DNA of 14,221 nucleotides. It comes from Anaerolineales bacterium UBA3940 (lineage in GTDB: Bacteria; Chloroflexota; Anaerolineae; Aggregatilineales; UBA3940). The notes beneath the pieces are model-generated. The model was given only the letters and a program-made list of their open reading frames with translations. It was not told where the DNA came from and made no database searches. This document shows, piece by piece, positions 1 through 6,819 of this stretch. Position 1 is the stretch's first letter. Each line of letters opens with the position of its first letter. A program made the translations under genes and the position numbers. The DNA is taken from NCBI GenBank assembly GCA_002385675.1, contig DGDY01000325.1, positions 16,249-30,469 of the forward strand, written 5' to 3'.

Positions 1-21
1 GTCTCAGCCCCGCCCCTACGT

Positions 22-35
22 GATGTCATGACGTC
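22..35. other. 14-bp near-perfect palindrome
   Basis: GATGTCATGACGTC is a palindrome apart from one non-complementary pair (positions 24 and 33). It lies downstream of rsmA, in sequence that may belong to the control region of a gene left of the window. An operator is possible, but nothing identifies a regulator. Confidence 0.25.
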
Positions 36-46
36 GCTAGGCTTTA

Positions 47-77
47 CCCCCTCCCTGTGACACGGAGAGGGAGGTGG
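47..77 (-). terminator. Hairpin just after rsmA stop (possible terminator)
   Basis: Arms 50-56 (CCTCCCT) and 68-74 (AGGGAGG) pair perfectly over 7 bp with an 11-nt loop. Two more C-G pairs (47-48 with 76-77) extend the stem past one mismatch. It begins two bases beyond the rsmA stop codon. No U-run follows on the minus strand, so this is not a classical intrinsic terminator. It could instead be mRNA 3'-end protection or an intergenic palindromic repeat. Confidence 0.35.
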
Positions 78-78
78 G

Positions 79-927
79 TTATGGGTCTTGCCTACCCCTG
101 TGCGCCGCCTGCCACGCCCTATAGATGCGCACCCAGTCGTCCACGCCGAGCTTTTCGGGACGGCGGCGCGGGTCGATCCCGGCCTGCTCCAGCCAGCGGG
201 CCGCCTCGTCGGCGCTGGTGTGCAGCCCGGCGGCGAGGCTGTTCTTCACCTGCTTGCGCGGCTGGCTGAACCCCGCTCTCACCACCCGGAAAAACGCCTC
301 CGCCTCGTTGTGCGGCACGGGCGGGCCTTCGGGGTGGGGCGTCACCCGCAGGATGGCCGACTCAACCTCCGGCCTGGGGTAGAAATTCGCCGGGCTGAGC
401 CGCGCCACGAGGCTCGGACGCCCGTAGAACTGCACGCTGACCGCCAGCAGGCTCATCTCGCCCGGCTGCGCGATGATACGCTCCGCGACCTCGCGCTGCA
501 CGGTCATCACGATCAGTGAGGGAGGAGCGCTGCTTTCAAGCAGATGCCGTAGAATGGCGGACGTGATGTAGTACGGCACGTTCGCCACGACCTTATAATC
601 GTCCGCATCCTCGCCCATCAGCAGGCGGAGGTCCGTGTCGAGCACGTCCGCCTGCACGATCTGGACGTGCGGCGCGTGGGCATAACGGCTGTAAAGGTAA
701 TCCAGAAAGCGGTTATCGATCTCCAGCGCGACGACGCGCCGCGCCTGCTTCGCAAGCACATCCGTCAGCGCGCCAAGCCCCGCGCCGATCTCCAGCACGG
801 CGTCGGACGGCGTCAGCTTTGCGGCGTCGGCCACTCGCTGCACGGCGTTCGGCTCCACCATGAAGTTCTGGCCGAGGCTCTTCTTAGGCTCGATGCCCAG
901 CCGGCGCAGTGTGTCAAAAATGCTCAT
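79..927 (-). CDS. rsmA: 16S rRNA (adenine(1518)-N(6)/adenine(1519)-N(6))-dimethyltransferase RsmA
   Basis: RsmA/KsgA uses S-adenosylmethionine to dimethylate the two adjacent adenines in the helix 45 loop of 16S rRNA, late in assembly of the small ribosomal subunit. Counting from the ATG at 927, the protein is 282 residues, normal for the family. Visible motifs are KKSLGQNF (residues 15-22), the SAM-binding loop LEIGAGLGALT (45-55), the acidic ribose-binding residue in ALEID (about 69), QADVLD (92-97) and the catalytic NVPYY (116-120). The family usually has NLPYY or NIPYY. A small helical C-terminal domain follows. An in-frame ATG at 963 lies 4 bases past the upstream stop and would add 12 unconserved residues. 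I prefer 927 because AGGA lies about 10 bases upstream and the family N-terminus fits. The gene is probably co-transcribed with the DUF4010 gene. Confidence 0.95.
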   Translation of the reverse strand: MSIFDTLRRLGIEPKKSLGQNFMVEPNAVQRVADAAKLTPSDAVLEIGAGLGALTDVLAKQARRVVALEIDNRFLDYLYSRYAHAPHVQIVQADVLDTDLRLLMGEDADDYKVVANVPYYITSAILRHLLESSAPPSLIVMTVQREVAERIIAQPGEMSLLAVSVQFYGRPSLVARLSPANFYPRPEVESAILRVTPHPEGPPVPHNEAEAFFRVVRAGFSQPRKQVKNSLAAGLHTSADEAARWLEQAGIDPRRRPEKLGVDDWVRIYRAWQAAHRGRQDP

Positions 928-967
928 GGCTGTGTCATCCTGCGGCTCGCGGCGGGTGGACATCAGG

Positions 968-2248
968 CTAGGCCAGCAGCAGCACGCCGACCGCCGCCGC
1001 GCCGACGAGGACCACCGCGCCGAGTGACCAGATGATCTGGCGGCGCAGTTCGGACGAGCCGACCATCATCACAATGCCCACCTTGGCAGCCGTGTTCATG
1101 ACCGTCGCGATCACAATCGCGCTGGCGGCAACGGTGGCAGCGAGCGCACCCTGATCGGCCAGGCGGCCCACGCTCAGTGTGATCGGGTCCACGCCGGTGA
1201 GGCCCGTCAGCATGGCGGCAATGTACACACCGGCGTTGCCCAGGTATTCCTGCGCCAGCGTGACGATCACAAGCACGACGGCGAACACCAGCCCGAACAC
1301 AACCGCCGTGCTGATCTTCAGCGGGTTCTCAACGTCCACGTCGTCGGCCCCATCGACATGCCTCGCGCCGGAGCGGAGGAACAGCACGGTGATGATGCCG
1401 GTGAGCAGCATCGCCGCGAAAGGCAGCGCGATAATAGGCAGCAGTGCCGCATTCACGACGATCAGGATGATCGCCACGCGGGGGATCATCACGGTGGAGG
1501 CCAGCACAATCGCCTGCGCAAACTGGCGTGACAGCGCCGGGTTCAGCTTGCTCTGCGTGGACAGGCTGAGCGTCGTTGCCGTGCTGCTGACGATGCCGCC
1601 GAGCACGCCGGTGATGCTGATGCCGCGCTCGGTGCCGACGATCTTCATCAGCACATAACCGCCGAAGCCGATGCCGGAGACGAACACGACGAGCAGCCAA
1701 ATCTGCGAGGGGTTGACCACGCCCCAGGGGTCAATCGTCTCGTTGGGGAGGATGGGCAGCACAACCGCCGCCACCAGCGCGAACTCAAGCGTGGTGCGCA
1801 GGTCCTGGGTTGACATGCGCCGGGCGATGCCGTGCAATGGGTCCTTCAGCGCCAGCAGCAGCGAGACGATCACCGCGAGCGCCACCGCGACCTGCGCCCA
1901 GTCGGTCATCACCAGCACGCCGAGCACGTATGCCAGCAGCACGGATACTTCCGTCGTGATGCCGCCGATCTGGCCTGTCGTGATGAAGTCCCCGATGTAG
2001 CTGCTGACGCCGAGCAGGATCAGCCCGCCCAGCGCAACCAGCAGCGGCCCTATGCCGAACTCTGCCGCCAGGAAGCCCGTCACCGCGCCCAGCAGCGATA
2101 CCAGCGAGAAGGTGCGGATACCGGCAAAGTCGGGGTTGTCCCGGCGCTGCTGCATGAACTCGCGCTCCAGCCCGATCAGTGCGCCATTCAGCAGGGCAAC
2201 GGCAAAGCGCCACCAGGGCTCGATGTTGAGAAAATCCGAAAAATCCAT
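968..2248 (-). CDS. MgtC/SapB and DUF4010 domain membrane protein
   Basis: This is a 426-residue, very hydrophobic protein with about 12 predicted membrane segments. Residues 13-115 match the MgtC/SapB N-terminal module (ALIGLERE at 23-30, then AGIRTFSLVSLLGAVTG). The C-terminal half matches DUF4010, with its hallmark GVLGGIVSSTATTLSLS at about 214-230. The family is widespread but its substrate is unknown. MgtC itself is linked to Mg2+ limitation and modulation of ATP synthase, which cannot be transferred safely to this two-domain form. A longer start at 2287 exists, but a perfect TATAAT at 2298-2303 puts the transcript start near 2291. The ATG at 2248, preceded by GGGGA about 11 bases upstream, is therefore more likely. 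The downstream neighbour rsmA follows within 40 bases. Upstream lies a ZIP transporter, which may hint at a metal-ion role. Confidence 0.85.
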   Translation of the reverse strand: MDFSDFLNIEPWWRFAVALLNGALIGLEREFMQQRRDNPDFAGIRTFSLVSLLGAVTGFLAAEFGIGPLLVALGGLILLGVSSYIGDFITTGQIGGITTEVSVLLAYVLGVLVMTDWAQVAVALAVIVSLLLALKDPLHGIARRMSTQDLRTTLEFALVAAVVLPILPNETIDPWGVVNPSQIWLLVVFVSGIGFGGYVLMKIVGTERGISITGVLGGIVSSTATTLSLSTQSKLNPALSRQFAQAIVLASTVMIPRVAIILIVVNAALLPIIALPFAAMLLTGIITVLFLRSGARHVDGADDVDVENPLKISTAVVFGLVFAVVLVIVTLAQEYLGNAGVYIAAMLTGLTGVDPITLSVGRLADQGALAATVAASAIVIATVMNTAAKVGIVMMVGSSELRRQIIWSLGAVVLVGAAAVGVLLLA

Positions 2249-2290
2249 ACCGGTACTGGTCCCCAATATGACACGGTTAAAGCTCAATAA

Positions 2291-2328
2291 CCCGGTGATT
2301 ATAAGCCCACCTGGAGTGTACCAAAAGC
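2291..2328 (-). promoter_or_regulatory. Promoter with overlapping inverted repeat, DUF4010 gene
   Basis: On the minus strand a perfect -10 box TATAAT lies at 2298-2303. A weak -35 candidate, TTTTGG, sits 17 bases upstream. The -10 is enclosed by inverted arms CCCGGTG (2291-2297) and CACCTGG (2308-2314), with one mismatch and a 10-base spacer. A bound protein there would block RNA polymerase. The -10 is clear; the operator is inference. Confidence 0.5.
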
Positions 2329-2355
2329 GTCGGACGTGCGGCGCGCCGGACAGCC

Positions 2356-3168
2356 CTAGCCCAGCGCCACGTCGAGCAGCGTCATCACCGCGAAGCCGAT
2401 GATCACGCCCGTTGTGGCAATGTCTCCGCTGCCCTCACGCGAGGCCGTCGGGATGACCTCCTCGACGACCACGAAGATCATCGCCCCGGCAGCGAAGGCC
2501 AGCGCGTAGGGCAGGATGGGCCGCATCAGCAGCACGGCGGCGGCCCCCAGCACTCCCGCCACCGGCTCGACGACCGCTGAAAGCTGGCCGTACCAGAAGC
2601 TGCGCAGCGGCGACAGGCCCTCGCGCCGCAGCGGCATCGCCACGGCGATCCCTTCCGGGAAATTCTGCAGGCCGATACCGATGGCGAGCGCGATCGCACC
2701 GGCCACCGTCGCGCCCTCGATGCCCGCCACTGCGCCGCCGAAGGCCACGCCCACGGCGAGCCCTTCCGGCAGGTTGTGCAGGGTAATGGCGAGGATCAGC
2801 AGCAGCGAGCGCTCCCACGTGGTTTTCAGCCCTTCGGCTTCCTCGATGGGCGCTCTGATGTGCAGGTGCGGCAGGATAAGGTCGATGATGCGCATGGCGC
2901 CCGCACCGAACAGGAACCCGGCGACAGCGGGCAGCCAGCGCGGGACGTTCATCGTCTCCGACAGGGTGATGGCGGGCAGCAGCAGCGAGAAGAAGCTCGC
3001 GGCCAGCATCACGCCGCCGGCGAAGCCCAGCGCCACATCGAGCAGCTTCTGATTGACGCGGCGCGTGGTAAACACCGATGCCGCGCCGAGCGCGGTTACA
3101 CCCCAGGTAAAGAGGGTGGCGAACAGGGCCTGGATGACAGGGTGGAATTGTGAGATGAAGTCGAGCAT
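2356..3168 (-). CDS. ZIP family metal transporter (ZupT-like)
   Basis: ZIP proteins import divalent metals (Zn2+, Fe2+, Mn2+) across the cytoplasmic membrane. This 270-residue protein has eight predicted helices. The two signature metal-site motifs are present: HNLPEG (131-136, helix 4) and QNFPEG (168-173, helix 5). A further acidic residue lies in VVEPVAG (E201), and a paired EE lies in VVVEEVIP (236-237). The histidine-rich loop of many ZIPs is nearly absent; only HLHIRAP (101-107) remains. Metal specificity cannot be read from the sequence. An upstream GTG at 3219 would lie inside the promoter, so the ATG at 3168 (GGGGA just upstream) is chosen. Direction of transport is assumed from the family. 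Confidence 0.92.
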   Translation of the reverse strand: MLDFISQFHPVIQALFATLFTWGVTALGAASVFTTRRVNQKLLDVALGFAGGVMLAASFFSLLLPAITLSETMNVPRWLPAVAGFLFGAGAMRIIDLILPHLHIRAPIEEAEGLKTTWERSLLLILAITLHNLPEGLAVGVAFGGAVAGIEGATVAGAIALAIGIGLQNFPEGIAVAMPLRREGLSPLRSFWYGQLSAVVEPVAGVLGAAAVLLMRPILPYALAFAAGAMIFVVVEEVIPTASREGSGDIATTGVIIGFAVMTLLDVALG

Positions 3169-3214
3169 TGAGTCCCCGGAGTCAGTTAGACAGTTAGATG
3201 CATCAAATAAAAAG

Positions 3215-3253
3215 GCCACCCTGATTATAGGTGGCGGGAAAGCGGGTTAACAA
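3215..3253 (-). promoter_or_regulatory. Promoter with operator-like dyad, ZIP transporter gene
   Basis: The minus strand carries TTGTTA (3248-3253), an 18-base spacer and a perfect TATAAT (3224-3229), predicting a start near 3217 and a leader of about 50 bases. The -10 box is flanked exactly by a perfect 6-bp inverted repeat, GCCACC (3215-3220) and GGTGGC (3230-3235), with a 9-base spacer. That placement is typical of repressor sites. A metal-responsive repressor is a natural guess for a ZIP gene, but the arms match no metal box that I recognise. Confidence 0.6.
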
Positions 3254-3278
3254 GCGCGCCGGGAGGCGGGGCAGGTGC

Positions 3279-4058
3279 TCAGGTACTCGACCCTGACCGG
3301 CTGGGCGTCAGGCGGGGCTGCATGCGGTCGGCGGGCGAGAGCCGGTGATGCCGCCACAGAATGTCCCACACGCGCAGCGCGGACTCGATTTTCACCGCGT
3401 TGGACATTTTACTCTGCCCGATGCGGCGGTCCTCAAAGTAGATGGGGATCTCCTTGATGCGGTAGCCGAGTTTTTCGGCGACGTACGTCAGCTCGACCTG
3501 AAAGTCGTAGCCGTTGGAGCGGATGCGCTCCAGGCCCATGCCCTCAAGCGTCTCACGCCGCCACATGCGGAAGCCCGCCGTCGTGTCGCGCTGCTTGGTG
3601 CCGAGGATCAGGCGGGTGTAGACCGAGTTGGCCCACCAGCTCAGCAGGAATCGCCCCAGCCCCCACCGTTCGTCAAGCTGCCCGCCCTCGACGTAGCGCG
3701 AGCCGACCACGCAGTCGTACTCGTCGATGTACTCGAACATCTGCGGGATGTAGGAGGGCGAGTGCGAGAAGTCGGCGTCCATCTGCACGACGATGTCGGC
3801 GCCAAGCTCAAACGCGCGCCGGAAGCCGTCTTTGTAAGCCGTGCCGAGGCCCATCTTGGCCGGGCGGCGCAGCACGTACATGTAGCCGGGGTGTGCGCGG
3901 GCGAGGTCCTCCGCCACATCGGCGGTGCCATCAGGCGAGTTGTCGTCCACGACGAGGATCGTCAGCCGGGGGATGTCCAGTTCCCACAGTGCGGACGCCA
4001 GCGCGGGGATGTTACTCGCTTCGTTGTAGGTGGGGATGATGACAATTGTTTTCTTCAT
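3279..4058 (-). CDS. Polyprenol monophosphomannose synthase-type GT2 glycosyltransferase
   Basis: The 259-residue protein has the fold and motifs of dolichol/polyprenol-phosphate mannosyltransferases. These transfer mannose from GDP-mannose to a lipid phosphate on the cytoplasmic face of the membrane, supplying donors for glycolipids or protein mannosylation. Visible motifs are IPTYNE (8-13), [10 protein letters not shown] (36-45), the metal-binding DAD (94-96), VGSRY (118-122), [11 protein letters not shown] (158-168) and GQSKMS (214-219). There is no C-terminal membrane domain. After residue 240 the chain ends in a basic, serine-rich tail, so membrane attachment would be peripheral or through a partner. 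The sugar and lipid are inferred from the family. No Shine-Dalgarno is evident before the ATG at 4058. A 135-base gap with an inverted repeat separates it from the upstream gene. Confidence 0.88.
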   Translation of the reverse strand: MKKTIVIIPTYNEASNIPALASALWELDIPRLTILVVDDNSPDGTADVAEDLARAHPGYMYVLRRPAKMGLGTAYKDGFRRAFELGADIVVQMDADFSHSPSYIPQMFEYIDEYDCVVGSRYVEGGQLDERWGLGRFLLSWWANSVYTRLILGTKQRDTTAGFRMWRRETLEGMGLERIRSNGYDFQVELTYVAEKLGYRIKEIPIYFEDRRIGQSKMSNAVKIESALRVWDILWRHHRLSPADRMQPRLTPSRSGSST

Positions 4059-4112
4059 GAGGTGGGAGTGTACATCAGAAGGGTGGGGACGGCAAGCAAA
4101 CAGGGTGGCTTA

Positions 4113-4164
4113 GAACCCCCACCCGACCGGGCCGCGGCGCAGGCTGCGGGGCAGGAGGGGGTTC
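4113..4164. repeat. Intergenic inverted repeat, perfect 8-bp arms
   Basis: GAACCCCC (4113-4120) pairs with GGGGGTTC (4157-4164) around a 36-base GC-rich interior that can fold further. It lies in the gap between the 4194-4808 gene and the glycosyltransferase. It could end upstream transcription or shape the leader of the glycosyltransferase mRNA. No U-tract follows on the minus strand. Confidence 0.4.
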
Positions 4165-4193
4165 GGGAGTCAACCCGTAATCCGCTGGTTGGC

Positions 4194-4808
4194 TTACCTT
4201 TCCCCCTCGCCGGGTTCCTCGGCCAGCGGCTTGAAGTACAGCCACCAGAAGTCGTCCTCCGGGTAGGCGGGGCGGAGAGCGTCGTCCCAGACGAAGGTAT
4301 GGGCGGCGGGCAGCGTTTGCAGCAGGCTGTCGGCTGCGCCGACCTGGCGCGCCATGTGCTCGTCGGCGGCGTCTCCGGCGAACGGGATGAGGAAGGCGAG
4401 CGCGGTGCGCCCCTCGACCTGAGTGGGGTACTCCGGCGCATAGCGGCGGGGGCTTTCCTCCAGCTCCTCGACGAAGCGCTGCCATGACGAGATGCGGGTT
4501 TTGATCTCGCGGACGGCCTTTTCCTCGGCCTGCACGCGCCAGTGGGCCAGTTCCTCCTCGATGGCTGTCGAGGCGGTATGCAGCCGCTCACGCGCCTCAC
4601 CCGGCAGTTGATCGCGCAGGGCCTCCAGGCGATGCAGGCGCAGCAGCAGCCCGCCGAGCGTGCCTCGAGGCAGATAATAGTCGCCGGGGCGGGGCTTGCT
4701 GAGCGCCCAGTAGATCGACTCACCGAGCAGATAGCTTTTCAGCCCGTTTGCCGTCGCCTCGACGACGAGCAAATCGTGCTCCAGGTTGGCGTGCCGGTTA
4801 TCTGGCAT
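4194..4808 (-). CDS. Hypothetical protein, charged and helical
   Basis: I do not recognise this 204-residue protein. It has no signal peptide or membrane segment, so it is probably cytoplasmic. Residues about 50-120 are rich in Leu, Glu, Arg and Gln and look like long amphipathic helices or a coiled coil. The C-terminal third holds a hydrophobic strand-like stretch (GRTALAFLIPFAG) and an acidic, aromatic end (PEDDFWWLYFKP). Third-position GC and normal amino acid composition support this frame over the overlapping open frames, which encode Arg/Ser/Cys-rich nonsense. The ATG at 4808 lies two bases after the stop of the 52-residue membrane protein gene, indicating translational coupling; GAGG about 10 bases upstream may also serve. 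An in-frame start at 4829 would overlap that gene. Confidence 0.75.
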   Translation of the reverse strand: MPDNRHANLEHDLLVVEATANGLKSYLLGESIYWALSKPRPGDYYLPRGTLGGLLLRLHRLEALRDQLPGEARERLHTASTAIEEELAHWRVQAEEKAVREIKTRISSWQRFVEELEESPRRYAPEYPTQVEGRTALAFLIPFAGDAADEHMARQVGAADSLLQTLPAAHTFVWDDALRPAYPEDDFWWLYFKPLAEEPGEGER

Positions 4809-4810
4809 CG

Positions 4811-4969
4811 CTAGTTGACCTCGATCCACTCAATCGTCACTTCGTTGCCCTTGCCGAGCGTGTGGCTGAAGCGGAGCGTCGGGAGCATGCGGATCTCCAT
4901 CCACCAGTACACGAGGAACGCGCCCGTGACGACGCCGAGCAGGACCAGCAGCCACCGTCCCCATTTCAT
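4811..4969 (-). CDS. Small membrane protein, 52 residues
   Basis: Translation from the ATG at 4967-4969 gives 52 residues. The N-terminus (MKWGRWLLVLLG..) is one hydrophobic helix over residues 5-23, ending in an aromatic YWWM cluster, followed by a short basic/acidic tail ending in EVTIEWIEVN. It looks like an anchored protein with a short soluble tail; the two N-terminal basic residues favour N-in, C-out. The start has a perfect AGGAGG (4975-4980) five bases upstream, the best ribosome-binding site in the window. The stop lies two bases before the start of the 4194-4808 gene. No family is recognised and no function is proposed. Being under 60 residues, it is easily missed by automated calling. 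Confidence 0.72.
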   Translation of the reverse strand: MKWGRWLLVLLGVVTGAFLVYWWMEIRMLPTLRFSHTLGKGNEVTIEWIEVN

Positions 4970-4974
4970 AACGA

Positions 4975-4980
4975 CCTCCT
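4975..4980 (-). promoter_or_regulatory. Perfect Shine-Dalgarno AGGAGG of small membrane protein
   Basis: CCTCCT on the plus strand reads AGGAGG on the minus strand, 5 bases from the ATG at 4969. Most other starts here have weak sites, so this one is decisive for calling the short gene. Confidence 0.8.
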
Positions 4981-5018
4981 CGGGTTGTCGTGATAAAATC
5001 AGTTTAACGCCGAGCTAT

Positions 5019-5055
5019 GCCTCGAACCGGCGAGGCGCTGCGCTGCTCAGCGCAG
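5019..5055 (-). other. Tandem hairpins at 3' end of hypothetical gene
   Basis: Two adjacent stems occur: GCCTCG (5019-5024) with CGAGGC (5031-5036), loop 6; and CTGCGCT (5038-5044) with AGCGCAG (5049-5055), loop 4. The second contains the stop codon of the 5047-5460 gene. No U-run follows, so they may stabilise or process the mRNA or attenuate read-through into the small membrane protein gene. Confidence 0.35.
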
Positions 5056-5460
5056 GCGTTTCAACTGCGAAACTTCGTAGCGCCCCTGAAGCTCGTTCCA
5101 GCGTTTGGCGGCGTCACCCCGGTGCCACTCGTAAACACGCTGGCCCTCGGGCGTGACGTAGGTGAACGTAGCGGGGAATGCAAGAACACGCTTCGAGACG
5201 ATATCAGCGAGGCGCTCGGCATCGGCGCTTGCCGGCGCGCGCAGGGCGAGCCACTCACGGGGCGCCCACTCCATCTCGATAATCTCTTCCCCCCGGTAGC
5301 CGTGCGCCAGGTAAGGCGGCTCAGTGCGGATGACCTTCCAGTATACGTCGACCGCACGGGCCTGCCAGAAGGTTGCATTCAGGCGCTCGCTGATAAGGTA
5401 AGCCTGGTTCTCGGGCTCGTTGTAAAACCAGGTCTCAGCCGTTGTGCTCATCTTTGTCAT
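5047..5460 (-). CDS. Hypothetical protein, Trp/Tyr-rich
   Basis: I do not recognise this 137-residue protein. It lacks membrane segments and a signal peptide. It is unusually aromatic (WFYNEPENQAYL, FWQARAVDVYWKV, YEWHRGDAAKRW) and basic at the C-terminus. The pattern of alternating strands and one acidic helix (residues 78-92) suggests a small alpha/beta domain, but that is inference. The ATG at 5460 is chosen because AAGGAG lies 4 bases upstream. The longer start at 5532 would fall inside the promoter. It is the first gene of a minus-strand series with the 52-residue membrane protein and the 4194-4808 protein, and its promoter is among the best in the window. Confidence 0.75.
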   Translation of the reverse strand: MTKMSTTAETWFYNEPENQAYLISERLNATFWQARAVDVYWKVIRTEPPYLAHGYRGEEIIEMEWAPREWLALRAPASADAERLADIVSKRVLAFPATFTYVTPEGQRVYEWHRGDAAKRWNELQGRYEVSQLKRLR

Positions 5461-5512
5461 GCTGCTCCTTGCGAGGATGGGATGCGGATGGATCGTCACT
5501 AGAACCCCTGTC

Positions 5513-5541
5513 ATGATACCGCAAACCCGCACTTTTGTGAA
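5513..5541 (-). promoter_or_regulatory. Sigma70-type promoter of the 5047-5460 gene
   Basis: On the minus strand TTCACA (5536-5541, 5 of 6 to consensus) is followed by exactly 17 bases and TATCAT (5513-5518, 5 of 6). Transcription would start near 5506, giving a leader of about 45 bases before the ATG at 5460. Confidence 0.65.
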
Positions 5542-5610
5542 ATGAGTTTCGTTTTAGCAGGGCGCTCCGACGAAGGGCTGAGGTATGGCGTGCGAGAAAA
5601 GCCCAAAATA

Positions 5611-5624
5611 GAACCGTAAGGTTC
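5611..5624. repeat. Small inverted repeat in divergent intergenic region
   Basis: GAACC (5611-5615), a GTAA loop and GGTTC (5620-5624) lie in the 246-base gap between the divergent 5047-5460 and 5707-6819 genes. It may be an operator or a leader hairpin of the lipoprotein gene. A TATCAT at 5648-5653 could be the -10 of that gene, but its -35 is poor. Confidence 0.3.
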
Positions 5625-5706
5625 AACCGTTCGTATGGTCAGTTATCATGGTGGCACGCGGAGAAAGCACATCGTCGCCACAAGCCTTGTGAGGGGGGCA
5701 GAGCCA

Positions 5707-6819
5707 ATGAGGTTGCGAACGGGAACGTTAGTGGTGGCCGCGCTGGTGATCATGCTGGTGCTGGCGGGCTGTGAGAGCGGCGTGAACCTGTTCACGCTGG
5801 GAGGGCGCGACTTCACGCGCACGGCGGCGGAGGGCGTGCTGACGATCGACAACATCGCGCAGATGCGCGACCAGACGCGGTGGCTGGTGTCGCTCGGGCC
5901 GGTGGTGGCGACAGTCTACTCCCCTGCCGAGCCTCACATCGCGACACTTGGCGAGGACCGCATCGTGCGCATCTGGGATGCCAACACGGGCCGCCTGCTT
6001 GACGAGCTTTTCGAGCACGAGAACCTCGGCTTTGGGCTGACCTACTCGCCGGACGGCAGGTATCTCCTCAGCGCGGGTGGCGCGGTCGGGCAGGACACAC
6101 GGGTATGGGACCTCCGCAGCAAGCAGCAGGTCATGACCACCAGCACGGACGGCTATTACATCTTCGACGTGGCCTGGGCGCCGGACGGGGATGGCTTCGC
6201 GATCGTCAGCAACGGCAGCAGCCGTATCTATCTGTACGAGACACGCACCTACGACCGGCTGCAGCGCCGCCCCTCCGGCATCCCGCTGACCGCCGTTGCC
6301 TACAGCGAAAAATACCTCGCGGTGACGAACAGCATCGGCTCGACGTACATCTACAGCTACAAGGAGCCGGAACTCTATGCCCTGCTGCGCGAGATGCGCT
6401 ACGACATCAACGTGGACCGCGCCGTTGAGGACGACGTGCCGGGCCGCGACCTGGAGTTCTCACCCGGCGATGAGTTGCTGGCGAACTGCTACCAGGACGG
6501 CGTTGTCGAGATATGGCGCACGTCCGACTGGGAGAAGGTCAGCACCTTCAAGGCGCATGAGTTCGTGAAGAACCGCGTGCTCGGCTGCCGGGACGGGGCT
6601 TTTACCTTCGGCGGCGACGTGTACCTGACTGTCGGCGATGACCGCTTCCTGCGGGCGTGGAACCCGCTCACGGGTGAGAAGATCGCCGAGTGGGAGTTCC
6701 CGATTTCGGTGCGTACGGTCGCGGTGTCGACAGGCGGCGATCAGATCGCCGTCGGCACGGCGGATGGCACGCTGTTCATCATGGGGCTGCCGGAGACGCC
6801 GACCAGCGCGAACCGGTAG
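5707..6819 (+). CDS. WD40-repeat beta-propeller lipoprotein
   Basis: The 370-residue protein begins with a lipoprotein signal: two arginines, a hydrophobic core, then lipobox LAGC with the lipidated Cys at residue 22. It should be anchored outside the cytoplasmic membrane. Residues about 58-362 form WD40-like blades with typical ends: DRIVRIWDANTG (84-95), DTRVWDLRSK (130-139), GVVEIWRTSD (265-274) and DRFLRAWNPLTG (312-323). SPDGR or SPGDE turns precede the next strand. Six to seven blades can be counted. A charged insertion at about 221-246 breaks the repeat rhythm. Such propellers are protein-interaction platforms with no catalytic residues; the partner is unknown. The ATG at 5707 is chosen over 5635 because GAGGGGGG lies 8 bases upstream and the signal peptide then sits at the N-terminus. 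It converges on chrA. Confidence 0.88.
   Translation: MRLRTGTLVVAALVIMLVLAGCESGVNLFTLGGRDFTRTAAEGVLTIDNIAQMRDQTRWLVSLGPVVATVYSPAEPHIATLGEDRIVRIWDANTGRLLDELFEHENLGFGLTYSPDGRYLLSAGGAVGQDTRVWDLRSKQQVMTTSTDGYYIFDVAWAPDGDGFAIVSNGSSRIYLYETRTYDRLQRRPSGIPLTAVAYSEKYLAVTNSIGSTYIYSYKEPELYALLREMRYDINVDRAVEDDVPGRDLEFSPGDELLANCYQDGVVEIWRTSDWEKVSTFKAHEFVKNRVLGCRDGAFTFGGDVYLTVGDDRFLRAWNPLTGEKIAEWEFPISVRTVAVSTGGDQIAVGTADGTLFIMGLPETPTSANR

Noticed and set aside
3345..4487. Long plus-strand open frame (380 codons) antisense to the glycosyltransferase and the 4194-4808 gene
   Set aside because: It mirrors recognised minus-strand coding sequence in a GC-rich genome; composition is Val/Arg/Gly/His-rich with no domain.
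4055..4723. Minus-strand frame of 222 codons overlapping the 4194-4808 gene
   Set aside because: It encodes an Arg/Ser/Cys/Pro-rich chain without structure. The 4194-4808 frame has better composition and is coupled to the upstream small gene.
5012..5036. Possible tRNA T-arm (GGTTCGAGGC on the minus strand)
   Set aside because: The flanking bases do not form the required 5-bp T-stem, and no anticodon arm or acceptor pairing could be found upstream.
5435..5626. Short minus-strand frame over the divergent intergenic region
   Set aside because: It lies on top of a good promoter and the Shine-Dalgarno of the 5047-5460 gene, and has no ribosome-binding site of its own.
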